A DNA stretch of 64,000 nt from Palsa-504 sp963819785 (GTDB lineage Bacteria > Actinomycetota > Actinomycetes > Streptosporangiales > Streptosporangiaceae). The stretch is from the NCBI GenBank assembly GCA_963819785.1, contig CAWFXW010000026.1, forward strand, positions 1,054,001 to 1,118,000, written 5' to 3'. Positions 25,282-33,242 of this stretch are shown piece after piece; the stretch's first letter is position 1, and every line of letters begins with the position of its first letter. The position numbers and the translations under genes were made by a program. The notes under the pieces were generated by a model. The model did no database searches, was not told the origin of the DNA, and was given only the letters and a program-made list of their open reading frames with translations.

Positions 25282-26616
25282 GTGACTGGACCGCTACCAC
25301 GAGCGCTGCCACCGCTGGTCCAGGAGCGGCTGGACGCGCTGCGCGAGCGGCCCATCGAGCCGGCCGAGAAGGGCTTCGGGTCGCTGCGCGGCCGGGTCAG
25401 CGCGGCGAGCATGGCCGCGGCCCGGCCGCCGCTGACGGAGGCGGGCCTGGTCTTCCCGCTGCTGACGCTGCGGGAGAGCGCGCTGGCCGGCAACCTGGCG
25501 GCGATGGCCGACTACTGCGCCCGGGCCGGGGTGGCGCTGGCCCCGCACGGCAAGACGGCCATGTCCCCCGAGCTCGCCGCGAGGCAGCTGGCTCACGGCG
25601 CCTGGGGGATCACGGTGGCGAGCATCGGGCAGCTGCAGACGTACCGGGAGTTCGGCTTTCCCCGGCTGCTGCTGGCCAACGAGCTCACCGACACCGCGGG
25701 CATCGCCTGGCTGGCCGGTGAGCTGGCCGCCGATCCCGGCTTCGAGGCGTACTGCTATGTCGACAGCCTCGACGGCGTGGCCATCCTCGACCGCGTCCTG
25801 CGGCGGCATCCAGCCGGGCGCCCGCTGCCGGTGCTGGTCGAAATCGGCCACGCCGGCGGGCGTACCGGCTGCCGCACCGACGAGCAGGCGCTCGAGGTAG
25901 CCAGGGCGGCGCAGGCCAGCGGCACGCTGACGGTGGCGGGCGTGGCTGGGTACGAGGGCACCCTGGGGGGGCCGGGGAGGCGAGCAGCCCCCCCGCGAGC
26001 GGGGGGATCCCGGGGGGTCGTCCCCCCGGGGGTAATCAGGGAGGTGGCCGCGTTCTGCCGGCGGCTCCGGGGGCTGGCCGACGTGCTCGGCGAGGGTCCG
26101 GCTCTACGTATCGTCACGGCCGGCGGCAGCGCGTACTTCGACGTGGTGATCCGCGAGCTGACCGCGGGTGGCGCGGTCCCGGTCCAGGTCATCGTGCGCA
26201 GCGGCGCGTACCTGACCTACGACCACGGGTTCTACGGCACGGTCTCCCCCGCCGGGCGGGGCGCGGCGGGCGCGCCCGCGCTGCGGCCCGCACTCGAGCT
26301 GTGGGCGCAGGTGCTGTCCCGGCCGGAGCCCGGCCTGGCCCTGCTCGCCGCGGGCCGACGCGACGCCGGCTTCGACATGGGCCTGCCGGTGCCGCTGCGG
26401 CTGCTCGGCCGCGACACCAGCACGGACGGCTGGTCAATTACCGGGCTCAATGACCAGCACGCTTTCCTGCGGCTGGACGCCGGGGCTGACCTTAGGCCGG
26501 GCGAGGTGGTCGGCCTGGGCATTTCTCATCCGTGCACCACACTCGACAAGTGGCGGGTGCTGGTGGTACTGAACGATGACGACCTGGTGATCGATATCGT
26601 GCACGCTTTTTTCTAG
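25282..26616 (+). CDS. PLP-dependent alanine-racemase-fold enzyme (D-threonine aldolase/D-serine dehydratase-like; amino acid deaminase)
   Basis: A 444-aa protein from GTG 25282, chosen because CGGAGG lies 6 bases upstream; ATG 25240 is an alternative. The barrel domain opens FPLLTLRESALAGNLAAMADYCARAGVALAPHGKTAMSPE, where Lys near residue 90 should bind PLP. VEIGHAGGRTGCRT, IVTAGGSAYFD and IVRSGAYLTYDHGFY are further barrel segments. The C-terminal DSD1-type metal site is GLGISHPCTTLDKW (HPC). This family cleaves or deaminates D-3-hydroxy amino acids. At about residues 229-250 a Gly/Pro/Arg-rich insert encoded by a GC palindrome interrupts an otherwise normal loop. The gene diverges from the MFS gene across the 23-bp repeat array. 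Confidence 0.85.
   Translation: MTGPLPRALPPLVQERLDALRERPIEPAEKGFGSLRGRVSAASMAAARPPLTEAGLVFPLLTLRESALAGNLAAMADYCARAGVALAPHGKTAMSPELAARQLAHGAWGITVASIGQLQTYREFGFPRLLLANELTDTAGIAWLAGELAADPGFEAYCYVDSLDGVAILDRVLRRHPAGRPLPVLVEIGHAGGRTGCRTDEQALEVARAAQASGTLTVAGVAGYEGTLGGPGRRAAPPRAGGSRGVVPPGVIREVAAFCRRLRGLADVLGEGPALRIVTAGGSAYFDVVIRELTAGGAVPVQVIVRSGAYLTYDHGFYGTVSPAGRGAAGAPALRPALELWAQVLSRPEPGLALLAAGRRDAGFDMGLPVPLRLLGRDTSTDGWSITGLNDQHAFLRLDAGADLRPGEVVGLGISHPCTTLDKWRVLVVLNDDDLVIDIVHAFF
25986..26031 (+). repeat. GC-rich double hairpin inserted in frame in the PLP enzyme gene
   Basis: Two adjacent hairpins: a first stem of six C and six G at 25988-26006 around GCGAGC, then a perfect 9-bp stem CCCGGGGGG, loop TCGT, CCCCCCGGG at 26009-26030. 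The second is the complement of the terminator-like palindrome at 19506-19525. Together with the flanking G/C runs it adds about 22 residues (GGPGRRAAPPRAGGSRGVVP and so on) without breaking the frame. Confidence 0.75.
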
Positions 26617-26672
26617 ATCAGGTCTATTGACGGTGTATCAGGATGCTGTCACGACGGTCCGTTCGGTAAAAA

Positions 26673-26720
26673 TAATTCTTTCCGAACGACCGGTGGTGCA
26701 CCGCGCGGGACGGAAGAATT
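26673..26720. other. Inverted repeat between PLP enzyme and S53 peptidase
   Basis: AATTCTTTCCG at 26673 pairs with CGGAAGAATT at 26711-26720 apart from one bulged base, with GGTGCACC in the loop. It may be a terminator of the PLP gene or an operator for the peptidase gene; the sequence alone does not decide. Confidence 0.35.
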
Positions 26721-26775
26721 CGCCCAGGGGGGGTCGATGGAGAGCTTCCCCGGTATCTACTGAGCGGAGCTAATA

Positions 26776-28623
26776 ATGCCGGATGAATCTGGATCTTTGG
26801 TGCAGCTATCCGGCAGCGAACGTACGTCGCTGCCGGACGTCACGGAAACCGCGCCGCTGGACGCCGACGAGCGGGCCGAGATCACGATCGTGCTGCGGCG
26901 GCGGGCCGAGCTTCCCGCTGAAATCGTCGAGGGTCCCACCGTGCTGAGCCACGCCGAGCTGGGCGACGGGTACGGCGCCGACCCCGCCGACGTGGACCTG
27001 GTCAGCCGGGAGCTGGTCAGCCGGGGCCTGGAGGTCGCCGCCGTCCACCCGACCACCCGCCGGGTCAAGGTGGCCGGCTCGCTGGGCGATCTGTCCCGGG
27101 CGTTCGGGACGACGCTGCGGCAGGTCAGCAGCCCGGACCCGAGCGGGCACGGGCGGGTCGCGCACCGGTACCGCGAGGGGCCGCTGTACGTGCCCGCCGC
27201 GCTGGCCGACGTGGTCACCGCGGTGCTCGGGCTGGACACCCGGCCGCAGTCCAAGCCGCACTTCCGGGTCAGGGGCCAGGCCGGCCGGGACTCGGGCTCG
27301 GGCTCGGGCTCGGGCGGGCCGGCGCCGGAAGCCGCCGCGAAGGGCACCTCCTACCCGCCGAACCAGGTGGCGCAGATCTACAACTTCCCGGCCGGCACCA
27401 CCGGCGCGGGCCAGACGGTCGCGGTCATCGAGCTGGGCGGCGGGTTCACCAGCAGCGACCTTTCTACCTACTTCGGCAGCCTGGGCATCAGCCCCGCCCC
27501 GTCGGTCACCGCGGTCAGCGTGGACGGCGCGCAGAACAACCCCGGGGACACCAGCGGCGCGTCGGTGGAGGTCAACCTGGACATCGACGTCATCGGCGCG
27601 GCGGCGCCCGGCGCCGCGCAGATCGTGTACTTCGCGCCGAACAACGGCGACCAGGGCTTCGTCGACGCGATCTCCGACGCCGCCGGCGCCACCCCGCCGC
27701 CGATCGCGATCTCGATCAGCTGGGGGCAGTCCGAGGACTCCTGGACCGCGCAGGGGATGGCCGCGATGAACTCGGCCATGTCCGACGCGGCGGCGCTGGG
27801 CATCACCGTGTGCGCGGCCGCGGGCGACAACGGGTCCTCCGACGGGGTGTCCGACGGGCAGGTGCACGTCGACTTCCCCGCGTCCAGCCCTTACGTGCTG
27901 GCCTGCGGCGGGACCAAGCTGCTCGCCGACGCGGCGACCGGCACGATCAGCTCCGAGGTGGTCTGGAACGAGCTGGCCGCGGGCGAGGGTGCGGGCGGCG
28001 GCGGGGTCAGCGACCAGTTCCAGCTACCCGCCTGGCAGGCCAGCGCCGGGGTCGGGCCGCGGGCCGCGTCGCAGCCGGCCGCAGCGAGCGCGGGTGGTGC
28101 CGCCGCGGCGGCCGGTTCGGGCGCCAGCGAGATGGACGCCGAGTACCACCGCCGGCATCACCGGGGCGACGGGTCCGGGTCGGGCGGGTCGGGGTCCGGC
28201 GGGTCGGGGTCCGGCGGGTCGGGGTCCGGCGGGTCGGGGTCCGGCGGGTCGGGCTCAGGCGGTTCGGGCTCGGGCGGGTCTTCCGGGCAGTGGCGGGGCG
28301 TGCCGGACGTGGCGGGCAACGCCGACCCGGTGACCGGGTACCAGATCTACTCGGGCGGAAAGGCCCAGGTGGTCGGCGGGACCAGCGCGGTCGCGCCGCT
28401 GTGGTCAGCGCTGATCGCACGGCTCGCGCAGGCCACCGGCAAGCGGTTCGGCCTGATCCAGCCGCTGCTGTACGCGGGCGTGTCGCCGGGCGCCGACGTG
28501 CCCGGCTTCCACGACATCACCAGCGGGAACAATGGTGCCTACGCGGCCGGGCCGGGCTGGGACTCCTGCTCGGGCCTCGGATCCCCGGACGGCACGGCCC
28601 TCCTGACCAGGCTGCAGAGCTGA
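26776..28623 (+). CDS. S53 family peptidase (sedolisin/kumamolisin type) with Gly-Ser insertion
   Basis: A 615-aa protein. The activation prodomain occupies about residues 20-155 (ADERAEITIVLRRRAELPAE, VKVAGSLGDLSRAFGTTL, HRYREGPLYVPAALADVV). The catalytic domain begins YPPNQVAQIYNFPAGTTGAGQTVAVIELGGG near 193. The Glu-Asp pair is E265/D269 (SVEVNLDIDVIGA), and the serine is S537 in VVGGTSAVAP; the Ca site is GFHDITSGNNGAYAAGPGWD. Sedolisins are acid endopeptidases, normally secreted. No signal peptide is evident, which is unusual unless export is by another route. At about residues 430-505 an Ala-rich and then GSGGS-repeat stretch (15-bp DNA units at 28186-28275) replaces a short loop. Confidence 0.92.
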   Translation: MPDESGSLVQLSGSERTSLPDVTETAPLDADERAEITIVLRRRAELPAEIVEGPTVLSHAELGDGYGADPADVDLVSRELVSRGLEVAAVHPTTRRVKVAGSLGDLSRAFGTTLRQVSSPDPSGHGRVAHRYREGPLYVPAALADVVTAVLGLDTRPQSKPHFRVRGQAGRDSGSGSGSGGPAPEAAAKGTSYPPNQVAQIYNFPAGTTGAGQTVAVIELGGGFTSSDLSTYFGSLGISPAPSVTAVSVDGAQNNPGDTSGASVEVNLDIDVIGAAAPGAAQIVYFAPNNGDQGFVDAISDAAGATPPPIAISISWGQSEDSWTAQGMAAMNSAMSDAAALGITVCAAAGDNGSSDGVSDGQVHVDFPASSPYVLACGGTKLLADAATGTISSEVVWNELAAGEGAGGGGVSDQFQLPAWQASAGVGPRAASQPAAASAGGAAAAAGSGASEMDAEYHRRHHRGDGSGSGGSGSGGSGSGGSGSGGSGSGGSGSGGSGSGGSSGQWRGVPDVAGNADPVTGYQIYSGGKAQVVGGTSAVAPLWSALIARLAQATGKRFGLIQPLLYAGVSPGADVPGFHDITSGNNGAYAAGPGWDSCSGLGSPDGTALLTRLQS

Positions 28624-28705
28624 CCAGGCTGCAGAGCTGAGCCGCCTGCAGTAACCCAGGCAACCAGGCGAGGGGCCCAGGATCATCCCTGGGTCCCTTG
28701 TTTGG

Positions 28706-28770
28706 TTGACACTGCTTTCGGTTGACACCACCAAATGGATGTCACATACTTTTGACAGTGACTTCCATTT
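28706..28770 (+). promoter_or_regulatory. Promoter with probable TetR operator upstream of the DHA2 exporter
   Basis: TTGACA at 28722-28727 is followed after 17 bp by CATACT at 28745-28750, a reasonable -35/-10 pair; another TTGACA lies at 28706-28711. An inverted repeat overlaps the -10 region: AAATGG at 28733 with CCATTT at 28765, and inside it TGTCA at 28740-28744 with TGACA at 28753-28757. This fits autoregulation by the TetR gene at the end of the operon. The rest of 28624-28800 shows no gene. Confidence 0.5.
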
Positions 28771-28800
28771 AAGGGTTACTGCCGAAGGGATGTAACTGTC

Positions 28801-30402
28801 ATGGCAGACAACTCGGCTCGCAAGTGGTGGGCGCTGGTCGCGATCGCCGCCAGCGTGCTCGTGGTCGGGCTGGACCTGACCGTGCTCAACCTGGCCCTGC
28901 CCACGATCGCGACCGACCTGCACGCCTCCAACAGCGATCTGCAGTGGATCTCGGACGCGTACAGCCTGGTGCTGGCGGCCGCGATGCTCCCCGCGGGCCT
29001 GCTCGGCGACCGGCTCGGCCGCAAGAAGGTGCTGCTGGTCGCGCTCGCCTTGTTCGGAGCCAGCTCGGCGGCCTGCGCGTACGCAGGCGGGGTGGGCGAG
29101 CTGATCGCGGCCCGGGCGGTGCTCGGCATCGGCGCCGCGGCCATCTTCCCGCTGTCCTTGTCGGTGATCCCGGTGCTGTTCGCGCCCGAGGAGCGGCAGA
29201 AGGCCATCGCGCTGATGGCGTCCGCGACCTTCATCAGCTTCCCGATCGGCCCGATCGTGGGCGGCTACCTGCTCGACAACTTCTGGTGGGGCTCGGTCTT
29301 CCTGATCAACGTGCCGGTGGTCGTGCTGGCCCTGATCGCCGTGGTGGTCCTGCTGCCCGAGTCGCGCAGCGAGCAGCGCAAGCGCGTCGACGCACTCGGC
29401 GTGGCGCTGTCCAGCGCGGGACTGGCCGCGCTGACCTACGGTTTCATCGAGGCGGGCCAGAAGGGCTGGAGCGACGCCACGGCGCTGGCCACCGTGGCGG
29501 CCGGGGTCGCGGTGCTGGCCGTCTTCGTCGGCTGGGAGCGCTGGCTGACCCAGCGTGCCGGTACGGTGCGGCCGCTGATCGAGCTCGGGCTGTTCCGGTC
29601 GGCCGGGTTCACCTGGGGCACGACGCTGGCCACGCTGGTCTCGTTCGCGATGTTCGGCATCTTCTACGCCATGCCGCAGTACTTCCAGGAGGTGCAGGGC
29701 GCGAACGCGATGGGCAGCGGGCTGCGGCTGCTGCCGATGATCGGCGGACTGATCGTCGGGATGATCGGCGGCACCCGCCTGGCCACCCCGCGACGCGTCG
29801 CGAGCGAGGTGCGCGGGCCGCTGGCCAGCGTGAAGGGGCTGGTCACGGCCGGGTTCGCGATCATGACGGTCGCACTCGCGTTCGGCGCCACGACCAAGGC
29901 GGGCAGCGGGACGGGGTTCGCGGCGGCGTGGCTGGCGGCGTTCGGGCTGGGGCTGGGACTGGCCATGCCGCAGACCATGAACGCGGCGCTGTCCGCGCTG
30001 TCGGCCGAGCGCAGCGGCGCGGGTTCGGCGTTGATCTCCGCGCTGCGCCAGGTCGGGGCGACCATCGGGGTGGCCGTGCTGGGCACCGTGCTCGGCACCG
30101 TGTACCGGGGGCACCTCGCTGTCCACGGCCTGCCCGCGGCGGCCGCGGCGGCCGCCAAGAGCAGCGTGGTGGCGGGCGTCGGGGTGGCGCACGCGGTCGG
30201 GTCTGCAGCCCTGCTGCACTCGGCACGCACCGCGTTCGTCCAGGGCATGGACACCATGCTGTGGGCATGCGGGGGCATCGCGGTGGCCAGCGCCATCCTG
30301 GCGTTCGTCTTCCTGCCGCGCCGGGCCGACGGGGCGCCTGCGGCACCGCTTGCTTCGGCGTCCGGTGAAAACGGCGCCGAGCGGGCACAATTGGAGGTGT
30401 GA
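28801..30402 (+). CDS. DHA2-family MFS multidrug exporter (EmrB/QacA-like)
   Basis: A 533-aa protein with about 14 hydrophobic segments. WWALVAIAASVLVVGLDLTVLNLALPTIATDL contains the DHA2 motif D1 (LDxTVxNxALP). GDRLGRKKVLLVAL is motif A. AVLGIGAAAIFPLSLSVIPVLF and GPIVGGYLLDNFWWGSVFLINVP (motif C, GPxxGG) are also clear. It exports drugs or other hydrophobic compounds by proton antiport; substrate unknown. Its stop overlaps the TetR regulator start by 4 bp (GTGA), so the pair forms an operon with a regulated promoter upstream. Confidence 0.93.
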   Translation: MADNSARKWWALVAIAASVLVVGLDLTVLNLALPTIATDLHASNSDLQWISDAYSLVLAAAMLPAGLLGDRLGRKKVLLVALALFGASSAACAYAGGVGELIAARAVLGIGAAAIFPLSLSVIPVLFAPEERQKAIALMASATFISFPIGPIVGGYLLDNFWWGSVFLINVPVVVLALIAVVVLLPESRSEQRKRVDALGVALSSAGLAALTYGFIEAGQKGWSDATALATVAAGVAVLAVFVGWERWLTQRAGTVRPLIELGLFRSAGFTWGTTLATLVSFAMFGIFYAMPQYFQEVQGANAMGSGLRLLPMIGGLIVGMIGGTRLATPRRVASEVRGPLASVKGLVTAGFAIMTVALAFGATTKAGSGTGFAAAWLAAFGLGLGLAMPQTMNAALSALSAERSGAGSALISALRQVGATIGVAVLGTVLGTVYRGHLAVHGLPAAAAAAAKSSVVAGVGVAHAVGSAALLHSARTAFVQGMDTMLWACGGIAVASAILAFVFLPRRADGAPAAPLASASGENGAERAQLEV

Positions 30403-31025
30403 CGGACATGCTCGACACAAGCCAGGGCCCGGCCGCGCCCGGCTTGCGCGAGCGGAAGAAGGCCCGGACGCGTGCTTCCCTGCGGGAGCACGCGCTCCGG
30501 CTGTTCCGGGAACAGGGCTACCAGGCCACCACCGTGGAGCAGATCGCCGCGGCGGCCGAGGTGTCGCCGAGCACGTTCTTCCGGTACTTCCCGACCAAGG
30601 AAGACCTGGTCCTGCAGGACGACATGGACACCCGGATGGTGGCGGCGTTCGAGCAGCAGCCGCCCGGGCTGGGCCCGATCGCCGCGGTCCGCGCGGCCAC
30701 CCGGCAGGCGCTCTCCTCCTACACCGGCGCCGACCTGGATATCGTCCGGGAGACGACCAGGCTCACCATGACCGTGCCCGAGGTCCGGGCGCGGGCGATG
30801 GACGAGTTCGCCCGGACGATCGCGGTGGTGGGTGAGGCTGTGGCCAAGCGCGCCGGGCGGTCCCCGGACGACCTGGCCGTCCGGACCGTGGCGGGCGCGA
30901 TCATCGGCGTGATCATGTCAATCACGATGCCGTGGGAGGGCTGGTCCGAGGGGCGCAGCTTCGAGGATATGTTCGGCCGCATCGACGAGGCGCTCGCCTT
31001 CCTGGAAGCCGGCCTGCCGCTGTAA
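30399..31025 (+). CDS. TetR family transcriptional regulator
   Basis: A 208-aa protein from GTG 30399 (MTDMLDTSQGPAAPGLRERKK); ATG 30408 is an alternative. The N-terminal HTH is LREHALRLFREQGYQATTVEQIAAAAEVSPSTFFRYFPTKEDLVL at about 25-70, the classic TetR_N sequence. The C-terminal ligand domain is alpha-helical and resembles the regulators partnered with DHA2 exporters. It probably represses its own operon through the inverted repeat at 28733-28770. Its last 307 bp lie antisense to the readthrough tail of the next MFS gene. Confidence 0.9.
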   Translation: MTDMLDTSQGPAAPGLRERKKARTRASLREHALRLFREQGYQATTVEQIAAAAEVSPSTFFRYFPTKEDLVLQDDMDTRMVAAFEQQPPGLGPIAAVRAATRQALSSYTGADLDIVRETTRLTMTVPEVRARAMDEFARTIAVVGEAVAKRAGRSPDDLAVRTVAGAIIGVIMSITMPWEGWSEGRSFEDMFGRIDEALAFLEAGLPL

Positions 31026-32650
31026 CGGCCGCGCCGCGGTGGCGGCTGGTGGCCTGCTGCGGCGGCGGCCTGCGGCGGAGGTGGCGGCTGGTGGCTGGCT
31101 GCGGGTGGCGGCTGGTGGCTGGCTGCACCCTCCGCCTCCTGAGCCCCTCGCGTCACATTTGCGAGGTGGATCCGGCTTCTGCGGTGGATCCGGGCAACCA
31201 TAGTTGCCACAACACTCCGTGAAAGCCGGATCCACCGCGATAAACGGGGTTCCCTCCCAGATAGTCCCTCTGATGGATGCATTACGGGACGCTCGCGCAC
31301 CGAAGGGACGGGCGCGCGGCGGTCCCAGTGGGTGAAGAGGGCGGCGCCGGCCAGGCTGAGGGCGGCGGCGCCGGCCCAGGCGAGGGACGGGGGCGGGCGG
31401 TGGGGTGCCGGGAGGCCGGTGGTCACGGCGGCGACGAGCAGGAGGATGGCGATGCCGAGCGCCGTGCCGAGCTGGGCAGCGGTGTTGATGATGCCGGAGG
31501 CAGTGCCGCGGGCGGCGGCCGGGACGGTGGTGCCCAGGCCGGTGGTGGCGACCGAGGCCAGGCCGATGCCGGCGCCGCCAACCGCGTTACATGCCGGCAG
31601 CGCCCATGAGCTGGCGACCGCCGCTATCAGCGCAGTGTCGGACAGGGCGATGAGGGTCAGGCCCGCGGCGGCGACGCGCTGAGGCCGCCATCGGGCCAGC
31701 GCTGACGGGGCCGCCGCCGAGCCGGCGATGGCGGCGAGACTGAACGGCAGGAGCATCAATCCGGCCTGGAGCGGGCTGCGACCGCGGGTGCTCTGCAGGT
31801 ACAGCGTGACCAGGGTCAGGGCCGAGCTGGTGGTCAGGGTGTTCAGCAATCCGCCGAACGTGCCTTGACGTAGCGATCGCTCGCGCAACAGCGCCCTCGG
31901 CAGCAACGGGGCCCGCGACCGCCGGTCGAGGACGACAAACACGCCCGCCAGGATTATCGCCAGGACCAGGAGCAGTGCGCCGGCTATGACTCGTCCGGGC
32001 AGCAGGGTCGTGGCGACGACGAACGCCATCGCCATCAGGGTGAAGGCGGCCGAGCTGGCCAGGTTGAGCCGGACGGACCGATCGCCTGCGCGATCGGGCG
32101 GCACCGCCTGCCCGATGGCCGCGGCAAGAGCTACCGCCAGCGGCAGGTAGGCCCAGAACACGGCCCGCCAGCCCACCAGGTCGGTCACGACTCCACCGAT
32201 GACGAAGCCGCTCGCACCCGCGGTCGCGCCCGCCGCGCTCCACAGCGCGATCGCGGTGCGGCGCTGCGGGCCGTCCTCGGTGATCGTGGTCAGCAGCCGC
32301 AGCGCCGACGGCACCGAGACGGCCGCGGCCGCGCCCTGCAGGCACCGGGCCGCGGTCAGCAGGGCCGCCGAGCTGGCCGTCGCGGCGAGGACCGCGGCCA
32401 CGGCGAGGACCGCCAGGCCGGCCAGAATGACGCGGCGGTGCCCGAACCGGTCACCCAGGCGCGCGCCGAGCATCAGCAGGCCGCCGAAGAACATGGCGTA
32501 GCCCGCGGAGATCAAGCTGGCCGCGCCGGACGGCGCCCGCAGGCTGGTCAGCATGGCTGGCAGCGCGGTGACCACGACGGTCACTCCGAGGACGTCGACG
32601 AACTGCACTAGGCACAGCGATACCACGGCCGTCCTGGTGCTGACCCTCAC
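30719..32650 (-). CDS. MFS transporter with abnormal 3' extension (no stop at the expected place)
   Basis: The MFS part starts at GTG 32650 (MRVSTRTAVVSLCLVQFVDVLGVTVVVTALPAMLTSL) and is a DHA-type exporter: GARLGDRFGHRRVILAGL (motif A), ARCLQGAAAAVSVPSAL, GFVIGGVVTDLVGWRAVFWAYLP. The last hydrophobic segment (WAGAAALSLAGAALFTHWDRRAP) ends near residue 445, at about 31310. The frame then runs on for some 195 residues through the hairpin element at 31145-31240, a GGTGGCGGC repeat stretch, and the antisense strand of the TetR gene, ending at 30719. Such a tail has no family counterpart. The original stop seems lost. The transporter could still work with a long, disordered tail, or be impaired. 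Confidence 0.8.
   Translation of the reverse strand: MRVSTRTAVVSLCLVQFVDVLGVTVVVTALPAMLTSLRAPSGAASLISAGYAMFFGGLLMLGARLGDRFGHRRVILAGLAVLAVAAVLAATASSAALLTAARCLQGAAAAVSVPSALRLLTTITEDGPQRRTAIALWSAAGATAGASGFVIGGVVTDLVGWRAVFWAYLPLAVALAAAIGQAVPPDRAGDRSVRLNLASSAAFTLMAMAFVVATTLLPGRVIAGALLLVLAIILAGVFVVLDRRSRAPLLPRALLRERSLRQGTFGGLLNTLTTSSALTLVTLYLQSTRGRSPLQAGLMLLPFSLAAIAGSAAAPSALARWRPQRVAAAGLTLIALSDTALIAAVASSWALPACNAVGGAGIGLASVATTGLGTTVPAAARGTASGIINTAAQLGTALGIAILLLVAAVTTGLPAPHRPPPSLAWAGAAALSLAGAALFTHWDRRAPVPSVRERPVMHPSEGLSGREPRLSRWIRLSRSVVATMVARIHRRSRIHLANVTRGAQEAEGAASHQPPPAASHQPPPPPQAAAAAGHQPPPRRGRYSGRPASRKASASSMRPNISSKLRPSDQPSHGIVIDMITPMIAPATVRTARSSGDRPARLATASPTTAIVRANSSIARARTSGTVMVSLVVSRTISRSAPV
31037..31130. 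repeat. GGTGGCGGCTGGTGGC-type tandem repeat
   Basis: Three imperfect copies of a unit around GGTGGCGGCTGGTGGCTGGC lie just past the TetR stop. On the minus strand they encode HQPPPAA-type peptides in the readthrough tail of the MFS gene. Confidence 0.65.
31145..31240. repeat. Imperfect hairpin element, copy 2
   Basis: GCGGTGGATCCGG at 31181-31193 is the perfect complement of CCGGATCCACCGC at 31226-31238. A second direct copy of GGTGGATCCGGC lies at 31165-31176. GGCAAC at 31193-31198 and GTTGCC at 31203-31208 form a small apical stem. The left flank CTCGCGTC(C/A)CATTTGCG is shared with copy 1 near 3042-3057, and so is the order: two direct repeats, an apical GTTGCC, then inverted copies. It lies inside the abnormal MFS reading frame. 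Confidence 0.65.
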
Positions 32651-32759
32651 CAGGGCTCAACTAACCGGTCAGCGGGCCGGTAAACCCACCCCGTTACCTT
32701 TGGCCGGGCTGATCCGTCGACGCAGTGTCACCAACTTACGAAAGCTCAAGGGGATCGAC

Positions 32760-33233
32760 ATGAACGCACGATTCGGCTACTACGGCAACGGCATGGCCGC
32801 GAAGTTCATCAAGTACATCAACTCGGCGGGCGCGGTCGTCTCGAACTCGGGCCTGCCGGCCGCCACGCAGAACCTGGTGAAGATCCGGGCCAGCCAGATC
32901 AACGGCTGCGCGGTCTGCACCGACATGCACACCAAGGACGCCGCGCACGACGGGGAAAGCCAGGTCCGGCTCAACCTGGTCGCGGCGTGGCGGGACGCGA
33001 CGGTCTTCACCGACGCCGAGCGGGCCGCGCTGGACCTCACCGAGCAGGGCACCCGGCTGGCCGACGCCGCGGCCGGAGTCACCGACGAGACCTGGGCGAA
33101 CGCGGCCAAGCACTACGACGACGATCAGCTCGCCGCGCTGGTGTCGCTCATCGCCCTCATCAACGCCTACAACCGGGTCAACGCCATCACCCGGCAGCCC
33201 GCCGGGAACTACCAGCCCGGGCAGTGGGGCTGA
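32760..33233 (+). CDS. Carboxymuconolactone decarboxylase/AhpD-like protein
   Basis: A 157-aa protein from ATG 32760 (MNARFGYYGNGMAAKFIKYI); upstream frame is open but lies in the promoter region shared with the divergent MFS gene. The active site is KIRASQINGCAVCTDMHTKDA near residue 45, i.e. the CxxC...H motif of AhpD-type alkylhydroperoxidases. The rest (WRDATVFTDAERAALDLTEQGTRLAD, DDDQLAALVSLIALINAYNRVNAITR) matches the CMD family. It may reduce peroxides or act in a redox relay; substrate unknown. Divergent from the MFS gene across about 110 bp. Confidence 0.92.
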   Translation: MNARFGYYGNGMAAKFIKYINSAGAVVSNSGLPAATQNLVKIRASQINGCAVCTDMHTKDAAHDGESQVRLNLVAAWRDATVFTDAERAALDLTEQGTRLADAAAGVTDETWANAAKHYDDDQLAALVSLIALINAYNRVNAITRQPAGNYQPGQWG

Positions 33234-33242
33234 ACAGCGCCG

